A DNA stretch of 64,000 nucleotides from Rhodoblastus acidophilus (lineage in GTDB: Bacteria; Pseudomonadota; Alphaproteobacteria; Rhizobiales; Beijerinckiaceae), in contig NZ_FYDG01000002.1 of assembly GCF_900187365.1 (NCBI RefSeq), positions 310,001-374,000 of the forward strand, given 5' to 3'. The notes beneath the pieces were generated by a model that searched no databases, was not told the origin of the DNA, and was given only the letters and a program-made list of their open reading frames with translations. Each line of letters opens with the position of its first letter. The first letter of the stretch is position 1. Below are positions 1 through 10,301 of this stretch, piece after piece. Made by a program: the position numbers and the translations under genes.

Positions 1-1
1 T

Positions 2-595
2 CAGGAGCCCTGGATCAAGGCCACCATCCTGACCCCCGACGAATATCTCGGCGCGGTGCTGAAGCTTTGCCAGGACCGGCGCGGCGTTCAGGTCGACCTG
101 AACTATGTCGGCAAGCGCGCCATGGTGGTCTATGAACTGCCCCTCAACGAAGTGGTGTTCGATTTCTACGACCGGTTGAAGTCGATCTCGAAGGGCTACG
201 CCTCGTTCGACTACACCATCGTCGACTATCGCGCCGGCGATCTGGTGAAAATGTCGGTGCTGGTCAACGCCGAGCCGGTGGACGCCCTGTCGATGCTGGT
301 GCATCGCACCCGCGCCGAATCGCGCGGGCGCGCCATGTGCGAAAAGCTGCGCGAGCTGATCCCGCAGCATATGTTCCAGATCCCGATTCAGGCCGCCATC
401 GGCGCGAAAATCATCGCCCGCGAGACCATCCGCGCGCTGCGCAAGGACGTGACCGCCAAGTGCTACGGCGGCGACGTGTCGCGCAAGCGCAAGCTGCTGG
501 ACAAGCAGAAGGAAGGCAAGAAGCGGATGCGCCAGTTCGGCAAGGTGGACATTCCGCAGGAAGCGTTCATCGCCGCGCTGAAGATGGACAGCTGA
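2..595 (+). CDS. lepA: Elongation factor 4 (LepA), 3' part
   Basis: The reading frame is open from the first complete codon, so the gene starts before the window; about 197 C-terminal residues are present. LepA is a ribosome-associated GTPase that back-translocates or remodels stalled ribosomes. The visible part is the EF-G-like domain V plus the LepA-specific C-terminal domain. It shows the typical blocks [36 protein letters not shown] and IPRQ-type [17 protein letters not shown], and ends in the conserved [21 protein letters not shown] and [10 protein letters not shown]. The GTPase domain is outside the window. It converges on cysNC with a 25-base gap. Confidence 0.97.
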   Translation, partial: QEPWIKATILTPDEYLGAVLKLCQDRRGVQVDLNYVGKRAMVVYELPLNEVVFDFYDRLKSISKGYASFDYTIVDYRAGDLVKMSVLVNAEPVDALSMLVHRTRAESRGRAMCEKLRELIPQHMFQIPIQAAIGAKIIARETIRALRKDVTAKCYGGDVSRKRKLLDKQKEGKKRMRQFGKVDIPQEAFIAALKMDS

Positions 596-620
596 GCCGC
601 GAGCCTGTGGGCCGCGCCGG

Positions 621-2468
621 TCAATCCGGCGCGAGAAATCCGCGCGCGTCGAGCCAGCCGACGATCCGGTCGGCCGCCTGCTGCGCCTCCACGCAATCCG
701 CGCCAATGACGATGTCCGCCGCCTCGGGCCGCTCATAAGCCTGATCGACGCCGGTGAAATTCTTGATCTGTCCGGCCAGCGCCTTTTGATACAGACCCTT
801 GGGATCGCGGGCGATGCAGGTCGCCAGCGGCGTGTCGATGAAAATCTCGACGAATTCGTCGCGCGCGACCAGCTCCCGCGCCATGCGCCGCTCGGCGGCG
901 AACGGCGAGATGAACGCGCATAGCACGATCAGCCCGGCGTCCAGCATCAGCTTGGCCACCTCGCCGACGCGGCGGATGTTCTCGACCCGGTCGGCTTCGG
1001 TAAAGCCCAGATCCTTGTTCAGGCCGTGGCGGACATTGTCGCCGTCGAGCAGCGCGGTGTGGACGCCGCGCCGCGCCAGCGCCACCTCGACCAGATTGGC
1101 GATGGTGGATTTGCCGGCGCCGGACAGGCCGGTGAACCACAGCAGCGCCGGCTTCTGCCGCTTGAGGGCGGCGCGCCGGGCCTTGTCGAGCGACAGCGCC
1201 TGCGGATGCACGTTTTGGGCGCGGCGCAGGGCGAAGCGGATCACCCCCGCCGCCGCCACGCCATGGGTGGCGCGGTCGATCAGGATGAAGCCGCCGGTGA
1301 CGCGGTTGTCGGCATAGGCGTCGAAGGCGATCGGCCGCGACAGCGCCAGATTGCAGAATCCGATCTCGTTGAGGCCGAGCTTTTTGGCGGCGATCTGCGC
1401 CTGGGTCTCGACATCGAGCCGATACTTGATCTCGGTGACGCTGGCCGGCAGGCAATTTCCGCCGCATTTCAACAGATAGGAGCGCCCGGGATAGAGCGCC
1501 TCCTCGCTCATCCAGATCAGATCGGCCGCGAACTGGTCGGCCACCTCAGGCCGATGGCGCGGATCGCACAAAAGGTCGCCGCGCGAGGCGTCGATCTCGT
1601 CGGCGAAGACCAAAGTGACGGAGTCCGGCGCCTCGGCGCGGTCGAGATCGCCGCCCATGGCGACGATGCGCGCCACCCGGCTCCTGCCGCCCGAGGCCGC
1701 CACCACGATTTCATCGCCCTTTGCGACGCAGCCCGAAGCCAGCGTCCCGGCCAGCCCGCGAAAATCGGCGTCGGGGCGATTGACCCATTGCACCGGGAAA
1801 CGCAGCGGCCGCGCCGCGCGGTCCTCGACATCGACGGTTTCGAGAAAACCCAGCAGGTCCGGCCCGTCATGCCAGGGCATGTTGGCGGAGGGGCGGCAAA
1901 CATTGTCGCCATGGCGCGCCGAAAGCGGAATCGGCGTTACGCTCAAAAAATTCAGCGCCGCGCGCGCCGCCTCGAACTGCGCCACAATGCGCGCGAACGC
2001 CGCCCGGTCGTAATCGACCAAATCCATCTTGTTGACCGCCAGAACGACATGGCGCACGCCGAGCAGCGCCACAATATTGGCGTGGCGATGGGTTTGCGCC
2101 AGCAGCCCCTTGCGCGCATCCACCAGCAGCACGGCCAGATCGCAATGGGACGCGCCGGTCGCCATATTGCGGGTGTATTGCTCGTGGCCAGGGCAGTCCG
2201 CGACGATAAAGGACCGTTTGTCGGTCGAAAAATAGCGATAGGCGACGTCGATGGTGATGCCCTGCTCGCGCTCGGCCTCCAGCCCGTCCACCAGCAGCGC
2301 GAAATCCACCGCCGCGCCGGTCGTGCCGAATTTCTTCGAATCGCGTTCAAGATTCGCGAGCTGGTCGTCGCAAATCAGGCTGCGCTCGTAAAGCAGCCGG
2401 CCGATCAGGGTGGACTTGCCGTCGTCGACCGAACCGCAGGTGAGAAAGCGCAGGGCGGGCGGCGCCAT
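621..2468 (-). CDS. cysNC: Bifunctional sulfate adenylyltransferase subunit 1 / APS kinase (CysNC)
   Basis: A 615-residue fusion. The N-terminal CysN half is an EF-Tu-like GTPase that drives the ATP sulfurylase reaction of CysD. The C-terminal CysC half phosphorylates APS to PAPS. Seen: P-loop GSVDDGKST (residues 12-20), DCPGHE (91-96), NKMDL (146-150), then a second P-loop GLSGAGKST near residue 444, with [17 protein letters not shown] and the APS-kinase block DPKGLYQKA. The fusion is usual in rhizobia and pseudomonads. The ATG at 2468 overlaps the cysD stop (TGATG), so the two are translationally coupled. The longer open frame upstream of this ATG lies over cysD and is not coding. Confidence 0.97.
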   Translation of the reverse strand: MAPPALRFLTCGSVDDGKSTLIGRLLYERSLICDDQLANLERDSKKFGTTGAAVDFALLVDGLEAEREQGITIDVAYRYFSTDKRSFIVADCPGHEQYTRNMATGASHCDLAVLLVDARKGLLAQTHRHANIVALLGVRHVVLAVNKMDLVDYDRAAFARIVAQFEAARAALNFLSVTPIPLSARHGDNVCRPSANMPWHDGPDLLGFLETVDVEDRAARPLRFPVQWVNRPDADFRGLAGTLASGCVAKGDEIVVAASGGRSRVARIVAMGGDLDRAEAPDSVTLVFADEIDASRGDLLCDPRHRPEVADQFAADLIWMSEEALYPGRSYLLKCGGNCLPASVTEIKYRLDVETQAQIAAKKLGLNEIGFCNLALSRPIAFDAYADNRVTGGFILIDRATHGVAAAGVIRFALRRAQNVHPQALSLDKARRAALKRQKPALLWFTGLSGAGKSTIANLVEVALARRGVHTALLDGDNVRHGLNKDLGFTEADRVENIRRVGEVAKLMLDAGLIVLCAFISPFAAERRMARELVARDEFVEIFIDTPLATCIARDPKGLYQKALAGQIKNFTGVDQAYERPEAADIVIGADCVEAQQAADRIVGWLDARGFLAPD

Positions 2469-3370
2469 CAGAAATAGCCCTCGCGTTTTTTCCGCTCCAT
2501 TGAGCCGGATTCGTCGAAATCGATCAGCCGGCCCTGGCGTTCGGAGGTGGTGGCGGCGCGCATTTCGGCGATCACCGCGGCGACGTCGGCCGCTTCGGAC
2601 TCGATGGCGCCGGTCAGCGGGTAGCAGCCGAGCGTGCGGAAGCGCACGCTGCGCCATTCCGGCTTTTCGCCGGGGCGCAGCGGCAATCTGTCGTCATCGA
2701 CCATGATCAGCGCGCCGTCGCGGCGCACCACCGGGCGCGGCCGCGCGAAATAGAGCGGCGCGACGGGAATGTTCTCCGCCGCGACATAGCGCCACACGTC
2801 CAGCTCGGTCCAGTTGGACAGCGGAAACACGCGCATGGATTCGCCGCGCGCGAGGCGCGTGTCGAACACGCGCCACAATTCCGGCCGCTGGTTTTTCGGG
2901 TCCCAGCCTTGGGCGGCGGTGCGATGCGAGAAAATGCGCTCCTTGGCGCGGCTTTTCTCCTCGTCGCGGCGGGCGCCGCCGAGCGCGGCGTCGAATCCCC
3001 ATTTGTCCAGCGCCTGGCGCAGCCCTTCGGTCTTCATCACCTGGGTATGCAGCGCGGAGCCGGACGCAACGGGCGACACGCCGCGCGAAATCCCCTCCTG
3101 GTTGACGTGAATCCGCAAATCCAGGCCGAGCCGCGCCACTGTCTCGTCGCGGAAGGCGATCATGTCGCGGAATTTCCAGGTGGTATCGACGTGCAGCAGC
3201 GGAAACGGCGGCTTGGCCGGATAGAACGCCTTGCGCGCAAGATGAAGCAAGACGCTGGAATCCTTGCCGATCGAATAGAGCAGAACCGGGTTTTGAAACT
3301 CTGCGACAGTTTCGCGGAGAATGAAAATCGATTCGGCCTCCAGGCGGCGCAAATGTTCGGTCAAAGGCAT
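2468..3370 (-). CDS. cysD: Sulfate adenylyltransferase subunit 2
   Basis: A 300-residue PP-loop enzyme, the usual CysD length, that forms APS from sulfate and ATP together with CysN. Seen: the PP-loop [13 protein letters not shown] near residue 33, [30 protein letters not shown] and the C-terminal [11 protein letters not shown] followed by ERKKREGYF, all CysD signatures. The ATG at 3370 is preceded by a purine-rich GGGAGGGAA about ten bases upstream, which favours it over the longer open frame. It is first in the cysD-cysNC operon. The 192-base gap to divergent cysQ should hold both promoters, but I see no clear regulator site there. Confidence 0.97.
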   Translation of the reverse strand: MPLTEHLRRLEAESIFILRETVAEFQNPVLLYSIGKDSSVLLHLARKAFYPAKPPFPLLHVDTTWKFRDMIAFRDETVARLGLDLRIHVNQEGISRGVSPVASGSALHTQVMKTEGLRQALDKWGFDAALGGARRDEEKSRAKERIFSHRTAAQGWDPKNQRPELWRVFDTRLARGESMRVFPLSNWTELDVWRYVAAENIPVAPLYFARPRPVVRRDGALIMVDDDRLPLRPGEKPEWRSVRFRTLGCYPLTGAIESEAADVAAVIAEMRAATTSERQGRLIDFDESGSMERKKREGYF

Positions 3371-3562
3371 GAAACGCGCGTTCCCTCCCGCCAAGGTTAG
3401 GCCCGGACGCGCCGGCTTGTCTAGAAAACCCTTCTTGCTTCGTCCGAGGCGGTGGAGATTTGTTCTCTCTCGCCCGGCTGGCTTGACGCGGGCGCGGTCG
3501 GAGTCTTTGCTGCCGGCGCGGCCGTTCGCATCGGCGGCCCCAACTCCTCGCAAGGGCGCGCC

Positions 3563-4372
3563 ATGGCCGAATCGGACACTTCCCTGAAACTGCCGGCGCT
3601 CGCCGATCTGTTCGTCGCGACCGCGCTCGACGCCGGCGCCGCGATTCTGCCCTATTGGCGCAACGACGCCCCGGCGCGGTCGAAATCGGACGGCAGCCCG
3701 GTGACGGCGGCCGATCTCGCGGCGAATCAGGTGATTCTCGAGCGTCTGTCGCGCGCCCTGCCCGACATTCCCATCGTCTCCGAGGAAGCTGACGCGCCCG
3801 CCGCCGCCCAAGGCGCGGACAATTTCATTTTGGTGGACCCGCTCGACGGCACCAAGGAATTCCTCAAGGGCGCCGAGGAGTTCACCGTGAATATCGCGCT
3901 GATTCGCGACGGCGCGCCGGTCTGCGGCGTGGTTTTCGCGCCGGCGCTGGGCCGCATCTGGGCCGGCTGGCCGGATCGCGCCCGCAGCGGCGCGATCCGG
4001 GTCGGCGCGACCGACCCCGCCGAAATCGCCTGGACCGTCATCGGCTGCCGCGCCGAGGCCGACAAGCCCGTCGCCGTGGTGAGCCGCTCGCATCTCGACC
4101 GGGAGACGCAGGACTGGATCGCCCGCACGGGCTGCGACGCCTCCCCCTCCGGCTCGTCGATCAAATTCTGCCTGCTGGCGGAAGGGGCGGCCGACCTCTA
4201 CCCGCGCTTCGGACGCACGATGGAATGGGACACGGCGGCGGGCGACGCCATTTTGCGCGCGGCCGGGGGGCGCACCGAAACCGTCGAGGGCGCGCCCTTC
4301 GTTTACGGCAAATCCGGCGACGGCTACGCCAATCCCGGTTTTATCGCGCGCGGCAAGCCGAAAAACGGCTGA
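3563..4372 (+). CDS. cysQ: 3'(2'),5'-bisphosphate nucleotidase CysQ
   Basis: A 269-residue member of the inositol monophosphatase fold. CysQ hydrolyses PAP, the by-product of PAPS reduction, to AMP, which fits its divergent placement beside cysDNC. Metal-binding motifs seen: [15 protein letters not shown] and the C-terminal [10 protein letters not shown]. The ATG at 3563 (start [11 protein letters not shown]) gives the usual length; the longer frame back to 3452 has no family similarity. Inositol monophosphatase activity is the main alternative, but context and the DGTKEF block favour CysQ. Confidence 0.93.
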   Translation: MAESDTSLKLPALADLFVATALDAGAAILPYWRNDAPARSKSDGSPVTAADLAANQVILERLSRALPDIPIVSEEADAPAAAQGADNFILVDPLDGTKEFLKGAEEFTVNIALIRDGAPVCGVVFAPALGRIWAGWPDRARSGAIRVGATDPAEIAWTVIGCRAEADKPVAVVSRSHLDRETQDWIARTGCDASPSGSSIKFCLLAEGAADLYPRFGRTMEWDTAAGDAILRAAGGRTETVEGAPFVYGKSGDGYANPGFIARGKPKNG

Positions 4373-4393
4373 ACCGAAGGATTGAACGGCCCC

Positions 4394-4430
4394 AAAACGC
4401 GCGGGGCCGGTTGTTGAAACAACCGGCCCC
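4394..4430 (-). terminator. Hairpin downstream of tRNA-Gly copy 1
   Basis: A perfect 12-base-pair GC-rich stem (4403-4414 with 4419-4430, loop of four) lies 20 bases past the tRNA end. A TTTT run follows on the minus strand after a short GC stretch. Because the U run is short and displaced, this is a probable rather than classical intrinsic terminator. Its conservation in both cassettes supports a role. Confidence 0.6.
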
Positions 4431-4450
4431 GAAGATGCGCCTGGTTTGAC

Positions 4451-4525
4451 TGGAGCGGGCGAAGGGATTCGAACCCTCGACCCCAACCTTGGCAAGGTTG
4501 TGCTCTACCCCTGAGCTACACCCGC
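4451..4525 (-). tRNA. tRNA-Gly (anticodon GCC), copy 1
   Basis: A 75-base tRNA with genomically encoded CCA. Acceptor arm GCGGGTG pairs with CGCCCGC. The anticodon stem CAACC/GGTTG encloses loop TTGCCAA (anticodon GCC). The T arm GAGGG-TTCGAAT-CCCTT is complete. It is identical to the second copy at 4762-4836. Confidence 0.98.
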
Positions 4526-4560
4526 TTCCGTCAAGCCGCCGCTCGGCGCGGCGTGGCGGC

Positions 4561-4589
4561 TATATGCCGCAAACTTTCCGGCATTGCAA
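4561..4589 (-). promoter_or_regulatory. Promoter of tRNA-Gly copy 1
   Basis: On the minus strand a -35 box TTGCAA (4584-4589) and a -10 box CATATA (4561-4566) are separated by 17 bases, about 35 bases before the mature tRNA 5' end. The same boxes and spacing occur before copy 2. The stretch between -10 and the tRNA is GC-rich, as expected for a stable-RNA discriminator. Confidence 0.7.
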
Positions 4590-4702
4590 CTGGCGAGGCT
4601 CTCATCGCGCGTCTTTCCTGTTTCCACAAGCCAAGGGTTGGCCGCTGGCGGGGGCGGACCGGAACGGAGCGATGTGATGGCTTGCGGGGGCGAAGGCACC
4701 CC

Positions 4703-4739
4703 AAAATGCGCGGGGCCGGTTGTCGAAACAACCGGCCCC
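4703..4739 (-). terminator. Hairpin downstream of tRNA-Gly copy 2
   Basis: A 12-base-pair stem (4712-4723 with 4728-4739, loop CGAA) follows the second tRNA, with a displaced TTTT on the minus strand. It is the counterpart of the hairpin at 4394-4430. The loop changed from TGAA to CGAA while the stem stayed perfect. Confidence 0.6.
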
Positions 4740-4761
4740 GGAGATGCGCTTTTGCTTGAAC

Positions 4762-4836
4762 TGGAGCGGGCGAAGGGATTCGAACCCTCGACCCCAACCT
4801 TGGCAAGGTTGTGCTCTACCCCTGAGCTACACCCGC
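4762..4836 (-). tRNA. tRNA-Gly (anticodon GCC), copy 2
   Basis: 75 bases including CCA and identical to the copy at 4451-4525: same acceptor, D, anticodon (loop TTGCCAA, anticodon GCC) and T arms. The two genes are separately promoted rather than co-transcribed by necessity. Confidence 0.98.
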
Positions 4837-4871
4837 TTCCGTCAAGCCGCCGCTCGGCGCGGCGTGACGGC

Positions 4872-4900
4872 TATATGCCGCAAACCTTCCGGCATTGCAA
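4872..4900 (-). promoter_or_regulatory. Promoter of tRNA-Gly copy 2
   Basis: Minus-strand -35 TTGCAA (4895-4900), 17-base spacer, -10 CATATA (4872-4877). The spacer differs from copy 1 by one base (CTT for TTT region), while the boxes are unchanged. Confidence 0.7.
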
Positions 4901-5044
4901 CATGGGGAAACGACTTTTTTTGTAAAAATGTCATCGGGCTCGACCTGAGCGATATTTTCCGGGGCCTGCCTCGGCGAAATGCTTGCGAAAGCCCGGCGCG
5001 ACCGCCATTTTAGGGCAAATTCGTCCCGCGCCATTGGATGCGTC

Positions 5045-5944
5045 ATGCCTGAGCCTTCCCCTTCGCTCCCCGCTTCCGGCCCCGACATCGTCGATGTCAC
5101 TTTGCAGAGCTTCCGTGCGGAGGTGATGCAGGAATCCCTCAGCCGTCCCGTGCTGGTGGATTTCTGGGCGCCCTGGTGCGGCCCCTGCAAGCAGCTGACG
5201 CCGCGTCTCGAAAAGCTCGTCAAACAGGCTGGCGGCAAGATTCGCCTCGCCAAGATGAATATCGACGAGCACCCGCAGATCGCGCAGAAAATGGGCGTCC
5301 AGTCCGTGCCCGCCGTGGTCGCCTTCGTGCAGGGACAGATGGCCGACGCCTTCACCGGCGCCTTGCCCGAGAGCGAGATCAAAGCCTTCATCCAGCGCCT
5401 GCTCGGGCCGGAGGGCGCCGATATCGACGCGCTGCTGGCCGAATCGCAGGCTTTGGTCGAAGCCGGCCAGATCGCGGTGGCGGAAGCCGGATTCGCCCAG
5501 ATTCTCCAGATCGACCCCGAACATCCTGGCGCGCTCGCCGGACTCGCCCGTTGCGCGCTGGCGCAGGGCGATTCGGAACAGGCCCAGGCGATTCTCGCGC
5601 AAATTCCCGAAAAGCACGCCAGCAATCCGGCGGTCGCCGCCGTCCGCGCCCTGCTGGCGCTGGAGGAAAAAGCCAATTCCGTCGGCGATATGGCCCTGCT
5701 GCTGGCGCGGGTGGAGAGCGCCCCGCACGACCATCAGGCCCGTTACGATCTCGCGGTCGCCCTGAATGCGGCCGGCAAGCGCGAGGCGGCGGCGCAGGAG
5801 CTGCTGGTGATCGTCAAGCAGGACCGTAAATGGAACGACGAGGCCGCGCGCAAGCTGCTGCTGGAGTTCTTCGAGGGCTGGGGGCCGACCGACGCCGCCA
5901 CGCGCGCCGCGCGCCGGCAATTGTCCGCATTGTTGTTTTCCTGA
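5045..5944 (+). CDS. ybbN: Thioredoxin-domain co-chaperone, YbbN/CnoX type
   Basis: 299 residues: a thioredoxin domain (about 15-120) followed by a TPR-like helical domain (about 125-299), the layout of YbbN/CnoX. Those proteins hold oxidised or unfolded clients and hand them to DnaK or GroEL. The active site reads WCGPCK, so both redox cysteines are kept, unlike E. coli CnoX. The ATG at 5045 (MPEPSPSLP) starts just before the domain; the longer frame from 4979 overlaps the upstream promoter area. Its stop overlaps the next ATG (TGATG), suggesting coupling to the LON-domain gene. Confidence 0.9.
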   Translation: MPEPSPSLPASGPDIVDVTLQSFRAEVMQESLSRPVLVDFWAPWCGPCKQLTPRLEKLVKQAGGKIRLAKMNIDEHPQIAQKMGVQSVPAVVAFVQGQMADAFTGALPESEIKAFIQRLLGPEGADIDALLAESQALVEAGQIAVAEAGFAQILQIDPEHPGALAGLARCALAQGDSEQAQAILAQIPEKHASNPAVAAVRALLALEEKANSVGDMALLLARVESAPHDHQARYDLAVALNAAGKREAAAQELLVIVKQDRKWNDEAARKLLLEFFEGWGPTDAATRAARRQLSALLFS

Positions 5945-6627
5945 TGGGCTCCCGCATGTCGATGAACAAGCCTTATCGGGCGCCCGCGGAACTGCCCGCC
6001 GAACTGCCCTTGTTTCCGCTGACCGGCGCCATTCTCCTGCCCGGCGGCCAATTGCCGCTCAACATTTTCGAGCCGCGCTATCTCGCCATGTTCGACGACG
6101 CCATGAAGGGCGAACGGTTGATCGGCATGATTCAGCCGAGCGACGACCGCGACGGCGCGCCCGGCGAAACGCCGCCGCTGCGCGCCATCGGCGCCGCCGG
6201 CCGCATCACGCAATTGTCCGAGACCGGCGATGGCCGCTATTTCGTGGTGCTGAGCGGCGTGGCCCGTTTCCGGCTGGTGGAGGAACTGCCGGTCGAGGCC
6301 CCCTATCGCCGGGCGCGGGTCGATTTCTCGGATTTTTCCGACGATTTCGCGCCGGAGGAGACCATCTCGTCGGATCGGCGCGACGTGCTCAACGTCGTCG
6401 CCTTCGATCTCTCCAAGGCGCTCAAGCTGGAAATCGCGCGCAAGGACATCGAGGCCATGCCGGATTTCGACATGATTTCGGTGTTCTCCATGATCGGGCC
6501 GTTCAGCCCGTCGGAGAAGCAGGCCTTGCTGGAAGCCTCGGGGCTGGCGGGCCGCGCCGACCTGCTGCTGGCGCTGGCCGAACTCGCCCTTTCGCGCGCC
6601 ACCCATTCCGATCGTCCGTTGCAATAG
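5944..6627 (+). CDS. LON substrate-binding-domain protein
   Basis: 227 residues with one LON N-terminal domain (about 15-215): [27 protein letters not shown] and a [26 protein letters not shown] block. There is no AAA or protease domain, so this is the stand-alone family (COG2802) usually found beside YbbN-like thioredoxins in alphaproteobacteria. The exact role is unknown; peptide or substrate recognition is inferred from the Lon homology. The ATG at 5944 overlaps the ybbN stop. In-frame ATGs at 5956 and 5962 are alternatives. Confidence 0.9.
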   Translation: MGSRMSMNKPYRAPAELPAELPLFPLTGAILLPGGQLPLNIFEPRYLAMFDDAMKGERLIGMIQPSDDRDGAPGETPPLRAIGAAGRITQLSETGDGRYFVVLSGVARFRLVEELPVEAPYRRARVDFSDFSDDFAPEETISSDRRDVLNVVAFDLSKALKLEIARKDIEAMPDFDMISVFSMIGPFSPSEKQALLEASGLAGRADLLLALAELALSRATHSDRPLQ

Positions 6628-6635
6628 GATCCGCC

Positions 6636-6884
6636 ATGACACAGGACACACCCCAAGACACCGCGCCCGAGGCGGGCGCCCCCAAATCCGTGGCCGCCGC
6701 CGCCGGAATCGATCCGCGCCTTTTGGAAATTCTGGTCTGCCCGCTGACCAAGACCGTGCTGCGCTATGATTCGGAGCGCAATGAACTGGTGTCGCTGGCG
6801 GCGCGCCTCGCCTATCCGATCCGTGACGGCATTCCGATCATGCTGCCGGAAGAGGCAAGGCGCCTGGAGGATGACGCTGCTTGA
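6636..6884 (+). CDS. UPF0434/Trm112-like small protein
   Basis: 82 residues. The core [17 protein letters not shown] and [17 protein letters not shown] is the UPF0434 (YcaR/Trm112-like) signature. An acidic Ala/Pro-rich N-terminal extension of about 25 residues precedes it. Only one cysteine remains, so it is unlikely to bind zinc like eukaryotic Trm112. Relatives are small partners of methyltransferases or unknown. It follows the LON-domain gene by eight bases and probably ends the ybbN operon. Confidence 0.88.
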   Translation: MTQDTPQDTAPEAGAPKSVAAAAGIDPRLLEILVCPLTKTVLRYDSERNELVSLAARLAYPIRDGIPIMLPEEARRLEDDAA

Positions 6885-6907
6885 AAAATAGGCGATTTGT
6901 GCGACAA

Positions 6908-6924
6908 TTGATCGCATCGATCAA
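6908..6924. promoter_or_regulatory. Palindrome upstream of glnK1, candidate operator
   Basis: TTGATCGCATCGATCAA is a perfect 7-base inverted repeat with a 3-base centre, 93 bases before the glnK1 ATG. It has the size of a dimeric-regulator site. It resembles FNR/FixK boxes only in its outer halves, because the spacing is three bases too long. The regulator is unknown. Confidence 0.4.
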
Positions 6925-6944
6925 AGTTTGCTCGGATCGCCTGA

Positions 6945-7355
<411 letters not shown>

Positions 7356-7372
7356 CGCCGCGCGAGGCTCCC

Positions 7373-8683
7373 ATGAAATCCCTTCTCTCCCGCCTCGGCT
7401 TCGCCGGGGCGTTCGCGCTTTGCGCCAGCCCCGCCTTCGCGGCCGAGGGCAAGATCGACCCCGCCGACACCGGCTTCATGATCCTGTGCACGGCGCTGGT
7501 GCTGATGATGACCCTGCCCGGCCTGGCGCTGTTCTACGCCGGCATGGTGCGCAAGAAGAACGTCCTCGCCACCATGGCGCAAAGCCTGATGGCGACGGCG
7601 CTGGTGTCGCTGCTGTGGTTCGGAATCGGCTACAGCCTGACGTTTCGCGGCGACAACGCCTGGATCGGCGATTTTTCCGCCATTTTCCTGAACGGAATCG
7701 GGCTTGAGTCGATCAGCACGCTGGCGAAAACCATCCCCGAACTGCTGTTCTGCGCCTATCAGATGACGTTCGCCGTCATCACGGTGGCGCTGGTCGGCGG
7801 CGCCGCCGCCGACCGCATGAAATTCTCGGCCTTCACCCTGTTCGCCATCCTCTGGCTGTTCGTGGTCTATATCCCCACCGCGCATTGGGTGTGGGGCGGC
7901 GGCTTCCTGCAAAGCCTCGGCGTGATCGACTTCGCCGGCGGCACCGTCGTGCATATCAACGCGGGCGTGGCGGGCCTCGTCGCGGCGCTGATGGTCGGCA
8001 ACCGCATGGGCTATGGCCGCGAAAACCTGTCGCCCTACGACCTGTCGATGGCGTTCGTCGGCCTGGGCCTGCTGTGGGTCGGCTGGTTCGGATTCAACGG
8101 CGGCTCGGCCCTCGCGGCCGGCCCGCGCGCCGTTTACGCCATCACCGCCACGCATCTGTCCGCCTGCGCCGGCGCGCTGGTGTGGGGCGGACTCGAATGG
8201 GCGCAGCGCGGCAAGCCCTCGGTGCTCGGCCTGATTTCCGGCGCCGTCGCAGGCCTGGGCACGATCACCCCGGCCTCCGGCTATGTGCTGCCCTGGCATG
8301 GCGCGGTGATCGGCGTCGCGGCGGGAATCATCTGCTTCTGGGCCTCGACCGTGCTGAAAATGCGGCTGCGCTACGACGATTCGCTCGACGTGTTCGGCGT
8401 TCACGGCGTCGGCGGTTTTCTGGGCACGCTGCTGGCCGGCGTGTTCGCCACGGCTTCGGTGAGCGCCGCCGACGGCCAGCCGGGGATCTCCGGCCTGATC
8501 GAAGGCAACGCCCACCAACTGGCGGTCCAGGGGATCGGCGTAGTCGTCGTCGGCCTGTGGTGCGCGCTCGGCACGGCGCTCGTGCTGAAGATCGTCGATG
8601 TGCTGATCGGCCTGCGCGCCAGCCCGGATCAGGAGCGCGAGGGCCTCGACCTCGCCCTGCATGGCGAGACGCTGCACGCCTGA
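7373..8683 (+). CDS. amtB: Ammonium channel AmtB, first copy
   Basis: 436 residues with a cleavable signal (about 1-24, ending AFA-AEG) and eleven expected membrane segments. The channel conducts ammonium and is gated by GlnK. The twin pore histidines are present: His194 in GGTVVHINAG and the one in DVFGVHGVGG. The Amt phenylalanine/tryptophan filter context LFYAGMVRKKN is intact. The segment usually reading NTNTATA is replaced by ITATHLSACAG, which is unusual. The C-terminal regulatory tail ends EREGLDLALHGE. It forms an operon with glnK1 and is followed by a terminator at 8730-8758. Confidence 0.95.
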   Translation: MKSLLSRLGFAGAFALCASPAFAAEGKIDPADTGFMILCTALVLMMTLPGLALFYAGMVRKKNVLATMAQSLMATALVSLLWFGIGYSLTFRGDNAWIGDFSAIFLNGIGLESISTLAKTIPELLFCAYQMTFAVITVALVGGAAADRMKFSAFTLFAILWLFVVYIPTAHWVWGGGFLQSLGVIDFAGGTVVHINAGVAGLVAALMVGNRMGYGRENLSPYDLSMAFVGLGLLWVGWFGFNGGSALAAGPRAVYAITATHLSACAGALVWGGLEWAQRGKPSVLGLISGAVAGLGTITPASGYVLPWHGAVIGVAAGIICFWASTVLKMRLRYDDSLDVFGVHGVGGFLGTLLAGVFATASVSAADGQPGISGLIEGNAHQLAVQGIGVVVVGLWCALGTALVLKIVDVLIGLRASPDQEREGLDLALHGETLHA

Positions 8684-8729
8684 CGCCGGCTTGACCTGAC
8701 GCGCCCCTGGCGTTCAACTGTAAACCATC

Positions 8730-8758
8730 GCGCCGCGGCCCAGGCCGCGGCGCTTTTT
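8730..8758 (+). terminator. Intrinsic terminator after amtB1
   Basis: A 10-base-pair stem GCGCCGCGGC/GCCGCGGCGC (8730-8739 with 8744-8753) with a 4-base loop is followed directly by TTTTT. It separates glnK1-amtB1 from tesB, whose ATG is 14 bases further. Confidence 0.88.
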
Positions 8759-8772
8759 CATGGGGCGGCATC

Positions 8773-9660
8773 ATGACGCACGCGGTCACGGACTTGCTGG
8801 ACATTCTCGATCTCGAAAAGATCGAGGAAAATCTGTTTCGCGGCCGCAGCCCGCAGGTCGGCTGGCAGCGCGTGTTCGGCGGGCTGGTGATCGCGCAGGC
8901 GCTGGTGGCGGCGCAGCGCACCGTTCCGCAGGCGCCGGCCCATTCGCTGCACGCCTATTTCCTGCTGGGCGGCGACCCCGCGACCCCCATCGTCTATCAG
9001 GTCGAAAGACTGCGCGACGGCCGCAGTTTTTCGACCCGCCGCTGCCACGCGATCCAGCATGGCCGGGTCATCTTCACCCTGGCCGCCTCCTTCTTCAATT
9101 CGGAGGAAGGCCTCGAACACGCCTTTTCGCCGCCGGACGTCCCGCCGCCCGAATCCCTGCCCGACGAGAACGCCTTCATCGAAGCCTATGGCGCAAAAAT
9201 GCCCGAACCGGTGCGGCGCTATTTCCAGCGCGAGCGTCCGATCGAAATGCGCCCGGTCGATCCCGGACGCTTCATTGCGCGCGGCAAACAGGACGACCCC
9301 GTGCAAAAAGTCTGGGTGCGCGCCACCGGCAAGCTGCCCGACGATCCGGCGCTGCATCGCGCCACGCTGGCCTATTTTTCCGACATGACCCTGCTCGACA
9401 CCGCGCTGATCGCCCACGCCCGCTCGGTGTTCCACCCGGACATCCAGGCGGCCAGCCTCGACCACGCGCTGTGGCTGCATCGCCCGTTCCGCGCCGACGA
9501 ATGGATGCTCTACGTGCAGGACAGCCCCAATGCGCGCGGCGGCCTCGGCTTCAGCCGCGGCGCCCTCTACAGCCGCGACGGCGCGCTGATCGCCTCGGTG
9601 GCGCAGGAGGGCCTGATCCGGTTGCGGCGCGACCCCGGCGCCGGCCTGGAGCAATGGTGA
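8773..9660 (+). CDS. tesB: Acyl-CoA thioesterase II (TesB)
   Basis: 295 residues, the double-hotdog TesB family, which hydrolyses medium- and long-chain acyl-CoA to free acid and CoA in the cytosol. Seen: RGRSPQVGWQRVFGGLVIAQAL and HSLHAYFLLGGD in the N-terminal hotdog; the C-terminal hotdog has FSDMTLLDTAL with the catalytic Asp and SLDHALWLHRPFRADEWMLY. The many TesB family anchors make the call firm. Its place between two glnK-amtB modules recalls the amtB-tesB proximity seen in enterobacteria (glnK-amtB then tesB). Confidence 0.95.
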   Translation: MTHAVTDLLDILDLEKIEENLFRGRSPQVGWQRVFGGLVIAQALVAAQRTVPQAPAHSLHAYFLLGGDPATPIVYQVERLRDGRSFSTRRCHAIQHGRVIFTLAASFFNSEEGLEHAFSPPDVPPPESLPDENAFIEAYGAKMPEPVRRYFQRERPIEMRPVDPGRFIARGKQDDPVQKVWVRATGKLPDDPALHRATLAYFSDMTLLDTALIAHARSVFHPDIQAASLDHALWLHRPFRADEWMLYVQDSPNARGGLGFSRGALYSRDGALIASVAQEGLIRLRRDPGAGLEQW

Positions 9661-9663
9661 GGG

Positions 9664-10235
<572 letters not shown>

Positions 10236-10301
10236 TCCCTCCCCCGCGATGGCCTCCCCCGAGCGCCCCGCGCACGACTTCATGTGTCCAGGAGTTAGAG
10301 A

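Larger units (their letters stand above)
4390..4589. repeat. tRNA-Gly cassette, copy 1
   Basis: About 200 bases that recur almost unchanged at 4699-4900. The unit contains, read on the minus strand, a promoter, a tRNA-Gly gene and a downstream hairpin. The few differences lie in the spacer between tRNA and hairpin and at single bases in the leader. The offset between copies is about 310 bases, so this is a tandem gene duplication rather than a mobile element. Confidence 0.9.
4699..4900. repeat. tRNA-Gly cassette, copy 2
   Basis: Second copy of the promoter/tRNA/hairpin unit described at 4390-4589. It differs by scattered substitutions in the leader and hairpin loop and by a slightly longer spacer. 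The tRNA body itself is identical. Confidence 0.9.
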
